A stretch of 39,238 nt of DNA from Myxococcota bacterium (lineage in GTDB: Bacteria > Myxococcota_A > Polyangia > Polyangiales > Houyiibacteriaceae): assembly GCA_028284955.1 (NCBI GenBank), contig JANQQS010000025.1, forward strand, positions 1 through 39,238. The letters are read 5' to 3'. The notes under the pieces are model-generated. The model saw nothing but the letters and a program-made list of their open reading frames with translations, was not told where the DNA came from and made no database searches. Both the position numbers and the translations under genes were made by a program. Below are positions 15,585 through 22,871 of the stretch, piece by piece; the stretch's first letter is position 1; each line of letters begins with the position of its first letter.

Positions 15585-15646
15585 AAAAAAGACGCCCTCG
15601 TTTCGAAGGTGGCACGCAGATGCCGCCTTCCGAGGGCGTCTTTTTT
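15585..15646. terminator. Strong bidirectional terminator between two pilin genes
   Basis: The outer stem pairs 15585-15600 with 15631-15646 (16 bp: A6 plus GACGCCCTCG and its complement ending in T6). An inner stem pairs GAAGGTGGCA (15605-15614) with TGCCGCCTTC (15621-15630). Poly-A/T flanks make it work in both directions. It should end the transcript of the upstream pilin gene on the minus strand and isolate the two pilin genes. Confidence 0.9.
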
Positions 15647-15651
15647 GTCGA

Positions 15652-16233
15652 CTATTCGAGTTCGGCGATGGTGAAGATACCAGGCGAACGGAAGAGGTCG
15701 TTGTCGGCGTTGGAGCCGACCGAGATCTCAAACGTGCTCAGCGCCGCGTCGCCGTCCAGGTTTCCTTGCGCCTGGAAGGTGTATACGCCGAGGTTGCCCG
15801 GCGCGCCGCCGCATCCGGCCGCCCCGTTGATGATGTGGTAGCGGTAGTAGAGCGGGTCGGCGGGGGTGAAGTTCAGCGACGCGAACTCACCGGTGCCGAG
15901 CGTGCTGAACGCCACCGAGCTCTTGTTGTTGCCCGGCGCGTTGCCGCTGGTCAGCGGGCCGACGGTGCAGTTCGTGGAGGCGGCGACCGCGGTGCCCGCC
16001 GCAACGGCGCCTCGGGGCCAGATTTCGCGCTGATAGTACGCCGCAGCTCCGGTGAACAACGACTTCAGGTTGGCGCCGGCCTCGGAGGTCTTCGAGCGTT
16101 TCACATAGTTGATGAATGCGGGAATCGCGATCGCGGCCAACACGCCGATAATCGCCACGACAATCATAAGCTCGATGAGCGTAAATCCTTCTTTCTTCCT
16201 GAGTACGTTGTGTTTCCTGAGTACGTTGTTCAT
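15652..16233 (-). CDS. pilA: Type IV pilin (major pilin candidate)
   Basis: The 193-residue prepilin has the leader [16 protein letters not shown], then [22 protein letters not shown] with the conserved Glu5. ATG 16233 follows GGAAGGTG. It has its own sigma-54 promoter and a strong terminator, as expected for an abundant, regulated pilin, and the PilR-type gene is nearby. The leader contains an in-frame 5-codon duplication (NVLRK repeated). The C-terminal globular part is rich in Ala, Gly and Asn, with conserved YYRYHI and FEISVGS segments also present in the neighbouring pilin. Confidence 0.88.
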   Translation of the reverse strand: MNNVLRKHNVLRKKEGFTLIELMIVVAIIGVLAAIAIPAFINYVKRSKTSEAGANLKSLFTGAAAYYQREIWPRGAVAAGTAVAASTNCTVGPLTSGNAPGNNKSSVAFSTLGTGEFASLNFTPADPLYYRYHIINGAAGCGGAPGNLGVYTFQAQGNLDGDAALSTFEISVGSNADNDLFRSPGIFTIAELE

Positions 16234-16272
16234 CACACCTTCCCCTTGGCGGTTTAGAGATACCCTCGATTG

Positions 16273-16288
16273 TGCAGCATTTGTGCCA
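16273..16288 (-). promoter_or_regulatory. Sigma-54 promoter of the major pilin gene
   Basis: The minus strand reads TGGCACAAATGCTGCA, which has GG and GC elements separated by 10 nt, the canonical -24/-12 geometry. The RNA start expected about 12 nt beyond GC leaves a leader of about 28 nt. A PilR-type activator gene lies 750 bp upstream. Confidence 0.8.
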
Positions 16289-16320
16289 CAGTACAAAGAA
16301 TTTTCCAATGATGAAATCAT

Positions 16321-16417
16321 TGTCGATTCTCCGACATCGAATTCACTGAAACTAGAAATCGACCAGTCATACGACAAAAATCGTCAGTCGCGCACTTCGA
16401 TACTGACAAAAATTGTC
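16321..16417. promoter_or_regulatory. Candidate activator binding sites upstream of the pilin promoter
   Basis: Two perfect palindromes lie in the intergenic region: TGTCG-N6-CGACA (16321-16336) and GACAA-AAA-TTGTC (16405-16417). A half-matched relative (GACAAAAATCGTC) lies at about 16373-16385. All sit 35-145 bp upstream of the -24 element, a normal distance for an upstream activating sequence of a sigma-54 activator such as PilR. Confidence 0.55.
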
Positions 16418-16427
16418 GATTCGGCTG

Positions 16428-16988
16428 TTAGTCCCAGCCCTGCGTCGAGCTCGTCCAAATCGTATTGCTCGCGGAGTACGATTCAAACGTGAGTACCGCG
16501 CCTTGGCCATCGAGATTGCCGCGGGCTTGGCTAACGAACCAGAAGTCGCTGCCATCGTAGCCGTTCCCTGATGGACCGGGCGGCGTGGTGCCAGGAAAGC
16601 CGGCGATGGTGGCGTACTGAAATCGAATCGGACCATCCGGACGAACACCTAGCTGGTCCCATACCGGGGTCGCCGCGGGCCAGCTCTGCGCGTTCCGGCC
16701 GGTGCCGGCGAGCGCGTTTGGCGTAAACGCGGCAAACGCGGCGCCGCTGACGGCGGCATACTGACCAAACTCCGCGCGATAGGCCTCTTGCCGCTGCCGA
16801 ATTTCGCCGAGGAACGTCGTCGCTTCGCCGGTGCGCGCGATGTACACGTAGCGGGTAAACGCGGGAATCGCGATCGCTGCGAGTACCCCTACGATCACCA
16901 CCACGATCATGAGCTCAAGCAGGGTAAACCCCTCCTCGCGACGATGTGATGATGGGTCGACGGAGCGTTTGCGTTCCACAGTAAACAT
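16428..16988 (-). CDS. Type IV pilin-like protein (third pilin)
   Basis: The 186-residue prepilin has leader MFTVERKRSVDPSSHRREEG, cleaved before [22 protein letters not shown] with Glu5 conserved. The C-terminal domain differs clearly from the two downstream pilins (Trp/Gly/Pro-rich, TTPPGPSGNGYDGSDFW), so it may be a minor pilin. It lies 52 nt after pilR on the same strand and could be cotranscribed. Confidence 0.82.
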   Translation of the reverse strand: MFTVERKRSVDPSSHRREEGFTLLELMIVVVIVGVLAAIAIPAFTRYVYIARTGEATTFLGEIRQRQEAYRAEFGQYAAVSGAAFAAFTPNALAGTGRNAQSWPAATPVWDQLGVRPDGPIRFQYATIAGFPGTTPPGPSGNGYDGSDFWFVSQARGNLDGQGAVLTFESYSASNTIWTSSTQGWD

Positions 16989-17040
16989 GGATTATTCGAG
17001 TGTAGTCGGTTTTGCGAGGGAAAGCGAAGCAGATTCTTGG

Positions 17041-18453
17041 CTACGGTTCTTCCGCAGAATCGCGCTCTGCGTCCCCACTGGGGTCGTGCATGCCGTATTT
17101 GGATAGCCGATAGCGAAACGAGCGCAGGCTCATGCCGAGCAGCTTGGCCGCTTGGGTGCGGACGCCTTTCGCCTCGGCCATCGCACGCTCCAAAATGCCT
17201 CGTTCGATCTCGGACAAATGCGCATCGAGGTCGCATGGGAGCTCGAGCGTAGCGTTCGAAGCCGGCGCGGGCGTATGGACGACATCGTCCATGGTGATGT
17301 CGGAACCTTGCGTCAGGGTGACGGCTCGTTCGACGATATTTTCGAGCTCCCGAACGTTGCCGGGGAATCGCTGGTGGGCGAGCCACCGCAAGACCTCCGG
17401 GTTGATCGAGAGCCGTCGTCGCTGCAGTGCGCTGTGCTTGCGTAGCATATGCTCAGCGAGCAGGGGAATGTCTTCCACGCGCTCGCGGAGCGGGGGAAGA
17501 TGCAGCCGAATCACGTTGAGCCTGAAAAACAAATCGCTTCGAAATAGCCCCTGTTCGACGTCGGCGTCGATATCGCGATTGGTGGCCGCGACCACGCGAA
17601 CATCGACCTCGGTTTCTTCGTGGCCGCCGAGCGGGCGAACTTTGCGTTCCTGGAGCACCCGCAGCAGTTTGACCTGCAGGTTGAGGGGGAGTTCGCCGAC
17701 TTCATCGAGGAAGATGGTTCCCGCTTGGGCTTGCTGAAAAAGCCCTTTTTTGCGCTTGTCGGCCCCGGTAAAGGCTCCTTTTTCATGGCCGAAGAGCTCG
17801 CTCTCCATCAAGTTTTCCGGCAGCGCGCCGCAGTTCACCACCACGAACGGCCCGCCGCGTCGGTCGCCTTGCTCATGCACCGCCCGCGCCACGATCTCTT
17901 TCCCTGTTCCGCTTTCGCCAGTGATGAGGACGCTCGTGCGGGCGTCTGCCACGCGGCGCACCAAATCGCGAACGCGGCACATGGCGTCGCTTTTTCCCAC
18001 CATGTCGCCCTCGCTCCAGGAGGCATGCACTTGGGCGCGGAGGGCTCGGTTTTCATCGACAATGGCGCGTTTTTCGAGCGCTTTTTCAATCGTGGCGAGC
18101 AGCTCGCGGTTGCGAAAGGGCTTCTGCAAGTAGTCGTAGGCGCCCTCCCGCATCGCTTCGACCGCCTGCTCGGTTGTCGCAAAGGCGGTCATCATCACCA
18201 CTTGGGTCGCCTCCTCGCGGGCGAGGGCCGCTTTCAGCACCTCCATCCCCGACCCGTCCGGCATCACCAGATCGGTAATCACCAAGTCAAACGGGGGCGA
18301 CGATGCAATTCGCGCTTGCCCTTCGTGGGCGCCCGAAGCGACCACCGGCGCATACCCATGCCGGCGAAGCAGAATCTCGAGCATTTCCCGGAGACCCGGT
18401 TCGTCGTCGCAGATCAGTACGCGCGGTCCCGCGTTCGCGGTGCCTTCCCTCAC
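17041..18453 (-). CDS. pilR: PilR-like sigma-54 response regulator
   Basis: The 470-residue protein has a receiver domain with Asp16/Asp17, phospho-acceptor Asp61, Thr89 and Lys111. The AAA+ domain has Walker A GESGTGKE (179-186), the sigma-54 contact motif GAFTGA (226-231) and Walker B IFLDE (247-251). A Fis-type helix-turn-helix lies at the C-terminus (QAAKLLGMSLRSFRYRL). GTG 18453 is chosen since it begins 10 nt after the preceding gene's stop and gives a normal-length receiver. The location beside three pilins supports a PilR role. No PilS kinase gene is present here. Confidence 0.87.
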   Translation of the reverse strand: MREGTANAGPRVLICDDEPGLREMLEILLRRHGYAPVVASGAHEGQARIASSPPFDLVITDLVMPDGSGMEVLKAALAREEATQVVMMTAFATTEQAVEAMREGAYDYLQKPFRNRELLATIEKALEKRAIVDENRALRAQVHASWSEGDMVGKSDAMCRVRDLVRRVADARTSVLITGESGTGKEIVARAVHEQGDRRGGPFVVVNCGALPENLMESELFGHEKGAFTGADKRKKGLFQQAQAGTIFLDEVGELPLNLQVKLLRVLQERKVRPLGGHEETEVDVRVVAATNRDIDADVEQGLFRSDLFFRLNVIRLHLPPLRERVEDIPLLAEHMLRKHSALQRRRLSINPEVLRWLAHQRFPGNVRELENIVERAVTLTQGSDITMDDVVHTPAPASNATLELPCDLDAHLSEIERGILERAMAEAKGVRTQAAKLLGMSLRSFRYRLSKYGMHDPSGDAERDSAEEP

Positions 18454-18463
18454 CGACGCAGCT

Positions 18464-18745
18464 CTACGCGAACCCGGCGCGTTCGGTTTGTTCTTTGAGG
18501 GTACGGTCCGCGAAGGCCACAATGGCGTCGTACTCGACGTATACGACCCGTTGTTTTTCGTTCGACCGGAGCGCGACAAAGCGCTCCCCCAGCTCGCAGT
18601 GCTCGACTTCCGTCACTTCCATCGCCCCGCCGGCTCGTCCGATGTAAAAGGTGAGGCGATGGCCGGCTGCGACCTCGTATCGGGCGTGGGCTCCGGAGAC
18701 GCCTTCGGCGTGTTCGAGCACTTCGATCAAAGTATTGCGTTCCAT
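18464..18745 (-). CDS. Conserved small protein upstream of pilR, unknown function
   Basis: The 93-residue protein begins MERNTLIEVLEHAEGVSGAH and has an alternating beta-strand pattern (HRLTFYIGRAGGAMEVTEVE, KQRVVYVEYDAIVAFA). Not recognised. It is followed by pilR after 10 nt and probably shares its transcript. Its 5' end is divergent from, and almost touches, the TPR lipoprotein gene. Confidence 0.7.
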   Translation of the reverse strand: MERNTLIEVLEHAEGVSGAHARYEVAAGHRLTFYIGRAGGAMEVTEVEHCELGERFVALRSNEKQRVVYVEYDAIVAFADRTLKEQTERAGFA

Positions 18746-18763
18746 GGCCCTGATGGTCCCGGT

Positions 18764-19651
18764 CTGGAGCGGCGACGTCAAGGCCGTGTCCTCTCGCCAG
18801 CGCTCGCGGTGGCGATCGCGGCGGTGACCCTGTCGGCCGCCGGTTGTGTGCCGCGCGATGTGGCACGTGGCCGACACGCGATGGATGCTGGACGTTTCGA
18901 GCAGGCCGCGACGCATTTTCGTCGTGCGGCGGAGAACGACCCCCAAGAGCCCGCGCGATGGATGGCGGTGGCTCGCGCGGAGTTGCTCGCTGAACGACCC
19001 GCACGCGCGAGAGAAGCGTTTCAGCATGTGGCTGCGCTTCGTCCCAACGATCCGCGGCCGTGGATCGAAATCGGCTATACCCACGAGCTCGAGCGGCACT
19101 TTGATCGGGCCGCGGTGTCGTATCAGCGCGCGATAAACGTCATGCCGAAGGCCGCGTTCCCGCGTCGCGTGCTCGGCACGCGGCTGCTTCGGTGGGGCGA
19201 CGCCGCGCGGGCTGCAAGGGTGCTCGATCGCGCGGTGCGTCTCGAACCGGATCACGCGGAGACGTGGAACGCGCTCGGCCACGCCTACGTTCAATCAGAG
19301 CGACCGGATCTGGCACTACGCACCTTCCAGCTCGGCGCGCGACGCCATCCGCAACATATTGGGCTCAAGCTCGGATGGGCGGCAGCGCTGATCAATCGGC
19401 GCAGCTATCCCGAGGCGCTGGCCGTGTACGACGAGGTGGTGAAACTAGCGCCTCGGTTTGCCCCGGCGCACGCCGGACGCGGCATTCTATTGCACGAGCT
19501 TCGACGCGAAGAGGAAGCCGAAGCTGCGTTTGTGCGTGCGGCGGAAGTCGCTCAGCGCCCCAAACCCTATCGGCGTCGTCTCACCGAGTATCGTGCGCTT
19601 CGCAAGCGAGGACACAGGACAAACGAGAGCCGCCGCAGGCCGGAAGATTGA
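18764..19651 (+). CDS. TPR-repeat lipoprotein
   Basis: The protein has an Arg-rich n-region, a hydrophobic stretch and the lipobox SAAGC, followed by about six tetratricopeptide repeats (for example GRHAMDAGRFEQAATHFRRA, IGYTHELERHFDRAAVSYQR, YPEALAVYDEVVKLAPRFAP). The start is uncertain: CTG 18764 gives a complete signal peptide (LERRRQGR then hydrophobic), whereas GTG 18809 would lack a basic n-region. No ATG exists between them. TPR lipoproteins often serve as envelope assembly scaffolds, and this one borders the pilin cluster. Confidence 0.75.
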   Translation: MERRRQGRVLSPALAVAIAAVTLSAAGCVPRDVARGRHAMDAGRFEQAATHFRRAAENDPQEPARWMAVARAELLAERPARAREAFQHVAALRPNDPRPWIEIGYTHELERHFDRAAVSYQRAINVMPKAAFPRRVLGTRLLRWGDAARAARVLDRAVRLEPDHAETWNALGHAYVQSERPDLALRTFQLGARRHPQHIGLKLGWAAALINRRSYPEALAVYDEVVKLAPRFAPAHAGRGILLHELRREEEAEAAFVRAAEVAQRPKPYRRRLTEYRALRKRGHRTNESRRRPED

Positions 19652-19687
19652 CTTGCCGAGATTTGACTTGCCGAGATTGACTTGAAG
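19645..19687 (+). repeat. Tandem 14-15-bp repeat across the TPR gene stop
   Basis: Three copies are present: AGATTGACTTGCCG (19645-19658), AGATTTGACTTGCCG (19659-19673), and AGATTGACTTGAAG (19674-19687). The first contains the TGA stop of the TPR gene. The rest lies between it and the next gene. Confidence 0.7.
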
Positions 19688-19714
19688 GCGGAGTAGGGCA
19701 GGCTGGCAGAGAGC

Positions 19715-20506
19715 ATGACCGCCCACGCCCACGGAGTCGAAACCCGCATCGAAGGCAGCGTCGCGGTTTGGACGTTGAACCGGCCTCAGCGCCGCAACGC
19801 GCTTGCCCGCGCGACCGTGCGACAGCTCGGAATCCTTGCGCGCGCGGTCGCAAAAGACCGCGCCGTGCGTGCCGTGGTGCTCACGGGGGAGGGCGACCAA
19901 GCGTTTTGCGCGGGCGCCGATTTGCACGAGCGCCAAAGCATGACCCACGAGGACGTTCGCGACCTACTGAGCCTGTATCGAAGCTCCTTTGGCGCCGTCG
20001 ATCGCTGCCCCAAACCCATCGTCGCCGCGATCAACGGCGTTGCGCTCGGGGGCGGGTTCGAACTCGCGCTGGCCTGCGACTTTCGCGTTATGGCGACCCA
20101 CGCCAACGTTGGCCTGCCTGAAGTTTCGCTGGGCATCATTCCCGGCGCAGGCGGCATTCCCCGGCTGACTCGATTGGTCGGCGAAGCCCGAGCCAAAGAG
20201 CTCATTTTGTTTTCCGAGCGCTTGGATGCCGACGCCGCACTCGCTTCGGGCGTCGTGCATCGAGTGGGCGACCCCGCCATCGACGTGGCCCTCGAGATGG
20301 CCCGTTCGCTCGCGGCAGGCTCCCCCACCGCCATCGCCCAGGCGCTCGCCGCCGTCGACGGCTGCGCGGGAGCCTCTCTCGATGCCGCGCTCTCGATAGA
20401 ACGGCGCTGCTACGAACGCACCCTCGAATCGCCCGACCGAGAAGAAGCCCTGCGCGCATTTCGCGAAAAGAGAGCGCCCGTGTTCCAGCCGCCTACTGAA
20501 GATTGA
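19715..20506 (+). CDS. Enoyl-CoA hydratase/isomerase family protein
   Basis: The 263-residue length is normal for the crotonase fold. The oxyanion-hole segments are FCAGADLHER and INGVALGGGFELALACDFRV. The catalytic-region motif LPEVSLGIIPGAGGIPRL is close to that of methylglutaconyl-CoA hydratase (AUH) types. It should add water to, or isomerise, enoyl-CoA substrates in fatty- or amino-acid breakdown. The exact substrate cannot be assigned. ATG 19715 is suitable and follows the short tandem repeat. Confidence 0.88.
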   Translation: MTAHAHGVETRIEGSVAVWTLNRPQRRNALARATVRQLGILARAVAKDRAVRAVVLTGEGDQAFCAGADLHERQSMTHEDVRDLLSLYRSSFGAVDRCPKPIVAAINGVALGGGFELALACDFRVMATHANVGLPEVSLGIIPGAGGIPRLTRLVGEARAKELILFSERLDADAALASGVVHRVGDPAIDVALEMARSLAAGSPTAIAQALAAVDGCAGASLDAALSIERRCYERTLESPDREEALRAFREKRAPVFQPPTED

Positions 20507-20536
20507 GCGATTGGTTTGAGCGAGGGCGCATGATCT

Positions 20537-21112
20537 TCACTCCAGCGTGATCGGATATTTGACGACCATGTCGGGGCCGTCGAATGTGGGGAAGGAGAGC
20601 GATCGAGCGACGCGTTCGAGGCAGGCGCCGGGTTCGCCTTGGGTCACCGCCGCGGGGCCGGAGAGGTTGGCTTTGGTGACGCGACCGCTTCCGGCGATGC
20701 GGAGCCCGAACCGAAGGGTGCCGACAGCGGGCTGGTCGGTGTCGACGAGAACCAAGCAGCGGCGTATGGCGCGCGACGCGCCATCGAACGCTGCTTCGAT
20801 TTGAGATGCGGGGAGCTGCTGTTCTCCGCCGTGTTCTCCGGCGTTCAGTTCTCTCGGGGAGCCATCATCGAGCAAGTCTCCTCGTTCAAAGTGGCCCGCC
20901 GGATCGTGCTGGCGCCGCCGGGCGATTCGTCTGCGCCGCCTGCGTGGTCCTTGTGCGCCCGGTTTGTCGTCTTTCACCAGCGTTCCGGAAGGAACGGCGG
21001 TGATCTCGGGTTCCGTGGCTCCGAAACTGGGCAACAAGCCCGTCAACTGTGCAGCCCAAGCCGCTCCCCAAAGCACACTCGCAACCACGAATCCAAGCGC
21101 GAACCGACCCAT
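20537..21112 (-). CDS. AgmX/PglI-type C-terminal domain protein
   Basis: The 191-residue protein begins MGRFALGFVVASVLWGAAWA, a single N-terminal membrane anchor or signal, followed by a low-complexity Arg/Pro-rich linker. The last about 90 residues (IEAAFDGASRAIRRCLVL to PTFDGPDMVVKYPITLE, with CLERVARSL) match the TonB-like AgmX/PglI domain of myxobacterial motility proteins. It is convergent with the hydratase gene. A role in gliding or envelope machinery is possible. Confidence 0.7.
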   Translation of the reverse strand: MGRFALGFVVASVLWGAAWAAQLTGLLPSFGATEPEITAVPSGTLVKDDKPGAQGPRRRRRRIARRRQHDPAGHFERGDLLDDGSPRELNAGEHGGEQQLPASQIEAAFDGASRAIRRCLVLVDTDQPAVGTLRFGLRIAGSGRVTKANLSGPAAVTQGEPGACLERVARSLSFPTFDGPDMVVKYPITLE

Positions 21113-21190
21113 AGCGCACGGTGTAGCAGTTTCTGAAGCGACCGGCCTTTTTGGGACATGACGACCGTGCACGCTTGGCTTGTGTGCAAC

Positions 21191-21604
21191 TCAGAACAGC
21201 GGAGGAACGCGCTCGCAACGGTTCGCTCGACCTTTCTCAATTGCGCCATTCAACAACACAAAGGAATCAGACAACACGTCGATCTGGTTGATTTCCTCGT
21301 CGCGCGCGTACACGGGCGAACTCAGATAGTACCGTGTTCCTTTGACTTTCTTGAGCTGCCCGAGCGCGGACCGACCCGTGAGGTCCCAAGAATAAATCAG
21401 GGCTACGGCACTGGTGGAGTAGATGTCCAGATACACCAGACCGTCCTGGCACTTCAAATGTAAAGCCTCCACGGTGGGCTGCGTCTTTTCAGTCTGCTCT
21501 GACAGCGAAGCATCTGTACCCGCGACGCATCCACCACAAACGACGCATCCAAGGACCGCGAGGCGAACGTAGATTTCGACTCCCCGAATTGTTCGGTTTG
21601 GCAT
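21191..21604 (-). CDS. Small lipoprotein, unknown function
   Basis: The 137-residue protein starts MPNRTIRGVEIYVRLAVLG and has Cys residues in a lipobox-like CVVCGGC. ATG 21604 has AGGAG seven nt upstream. The mature part contains mainly beta-strand sequence (GLVYLDIYSTSAVALIYSWD, GTRYYLSSPVY). Not recognised. Confidence 0.65.
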   Translation of the reverse strand: MPNRTIRGVEIYVRLAVLGCVVCGGCVAGTDASLSEQTEKTQPTVEALHLKCQDGLVYLDIYSTSAVALIYSWDLTGRSALGQLKKVKGTRYYLSSPVYARDEEINQIDVLSDSFVLLNGAIEKGRANRCERVPPLF

Positions 21605-21718
21605 GTTTGAGCTCCTAGTGACTCCCGAAGTGTGAAGCAAATCACGTGCCATCTGGGCGCGAGCGTTCTCCGACCGTCCGCAAACCCGCTACTCGTCGAC
21701 TCGCTGTTTGTCGACCTG

Positions 21719-22654
21719 CTATTCGTCGACAAAGCGGCGATGCCATTCCTCTTGTGCGACGCGCGGGTAGTCGATGTCCTCGGTGGGCTGAAAATAGAGA
21801 ATCTCCGGCTGAAGCAATGCATGCTCCCATCGCTTCGCGACGTCTCGATAGAGCGGCAGTCGATCCCTTCGGTTGACGTCGCCGACGGCTGGGTACTCGC
21901 CAAGCTTCGCGACGACGATTCCGTTTTGCAGCGTTCGGATCTCTACCTCAGGCGGCAACGCCTCGGGGGTCACGCTGGATGGACCAAGGGTGGACATGAC
22001 CGATGGACCGAAGGCGTTGAGCCAATAGGGCCCCATGATGCGCCCTCGAATGTTCCAGGCGGCGGACGCTGGCTCCGCGATGTCGAACCCCGGGTATCGC
22101 TTTACGATGGGATAGGTTCTCTCGTGGGCGTTGTCGCACACCAGAGCGGGATGACCGTACGCGTATTCACAAGACAGCAGCGCGCACATTTCTTCGAAGA
22201 AAGAAATCACGCCAGAGGTGTCCACATCCAAAAACGTTTCCTGCGCGATTCGAAAGGTCAGTACGCTGAGCTTGTTTGGTCGCTCTTCTGCAGGAACTTC
22301 CGGATTGTGGCAGTAGAACACCTCATGCACGTTCGCGTTTTCTTCTGACCCCAGCAACGCGAGCTCCGCGTAGTCCGCGCGCGCGGTCGGTTCGACCACG
22401 TCTTGTTCGATCAGCGCCGCGTAGTCACGGGGAAACGGAAGCATTTCGCCTTCCTCATCGACGAAAAAACGGATTTTGCCGTGTCCTATGCCATTGAGAA
22501 ACCGCCTGAACGCGTCGCCCACAATGGCGGGCTGAATATCCTCCCGGCGAAGAAAAAAGGCGAACAAGAACGAATCACGAACTCTGAGCATTCGGCCATC
22601 GCGAATGGTGATGGTCGGCCAAAGGGGCGAGCCTGGTTTTTGCGGATCGCGCAT
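21719..22654 (-). CDS. Cytoplasmic protein, possibly DUF3396/TsiV-like immunity protein
   Basis: The 311-residue protein starts at ATG 22654 with AGGAG five nt upstream. It has no signal peptide. Its layout (RVRDSFLFAFF, EMCALLSCEYAYGHPALV, RGRIMGPYWLNAFGPSVMSTLG) recalls DUF3396/TsiV type VI immunity proteins, in which a GP.WL.F motif follows a central region, but the identity is not certain. No toxin gene lies next to it. Confidence 0.45.
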   Translation of the reverse strand: MRDPQKPGSPLWPTITIRDGRMLRVRDSFLFAFFLRREDIQPAIVGDAFRRFLNGIGHGKIRFFVDEEGEMLPFPRDYAALIEQDVVEPTARADYAELALLGSEENANVHEVFYCHNPEVPAEERPNKLSVLTFRIAQETFLDVDTSGVISFFEEMCALLSCEYAYGHPALVCDNAHERTYPIVKRYPGFDIAEPASAAWNIRGRIMGPYWLNAFGPSVMSTLGPSSVTPEALPPEVEIRTLQNGIVVAKLGEYPAVGDVNRRDRLPLYRDVAKRWEHALLQPEILYFQPTEDIDYPRVAQEEWHRRFVDE

Positions 22655-22871
22655 AGACACTCCTGATTTGAACTAGCTGGGAAAGATGAGCTTGGGCTCG
22701 ACTCCGAGAATCCGTCGGTATGACTCTTTCTGTCCGCGACGCCATTTCCCTGGCTTTGATTGACCAGACGGGCAAGGAAACTTCAGATCCCGCACCCCGG
22801 CGAGTGCGGTTTCGCCTCGCCAGCTTTTGTGGATGCCCGCGCGGGCATTTCCAGGCTACAACGGCGGCCTC

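Noticed and set aside
15605-15630. TGGCAC-like sigma-54 element inside the pilin terminator
   Set aside because: GG to GC spacing is wrong and it is on the opposite strand to the pilin genes; it is the inner stem of the terminator.
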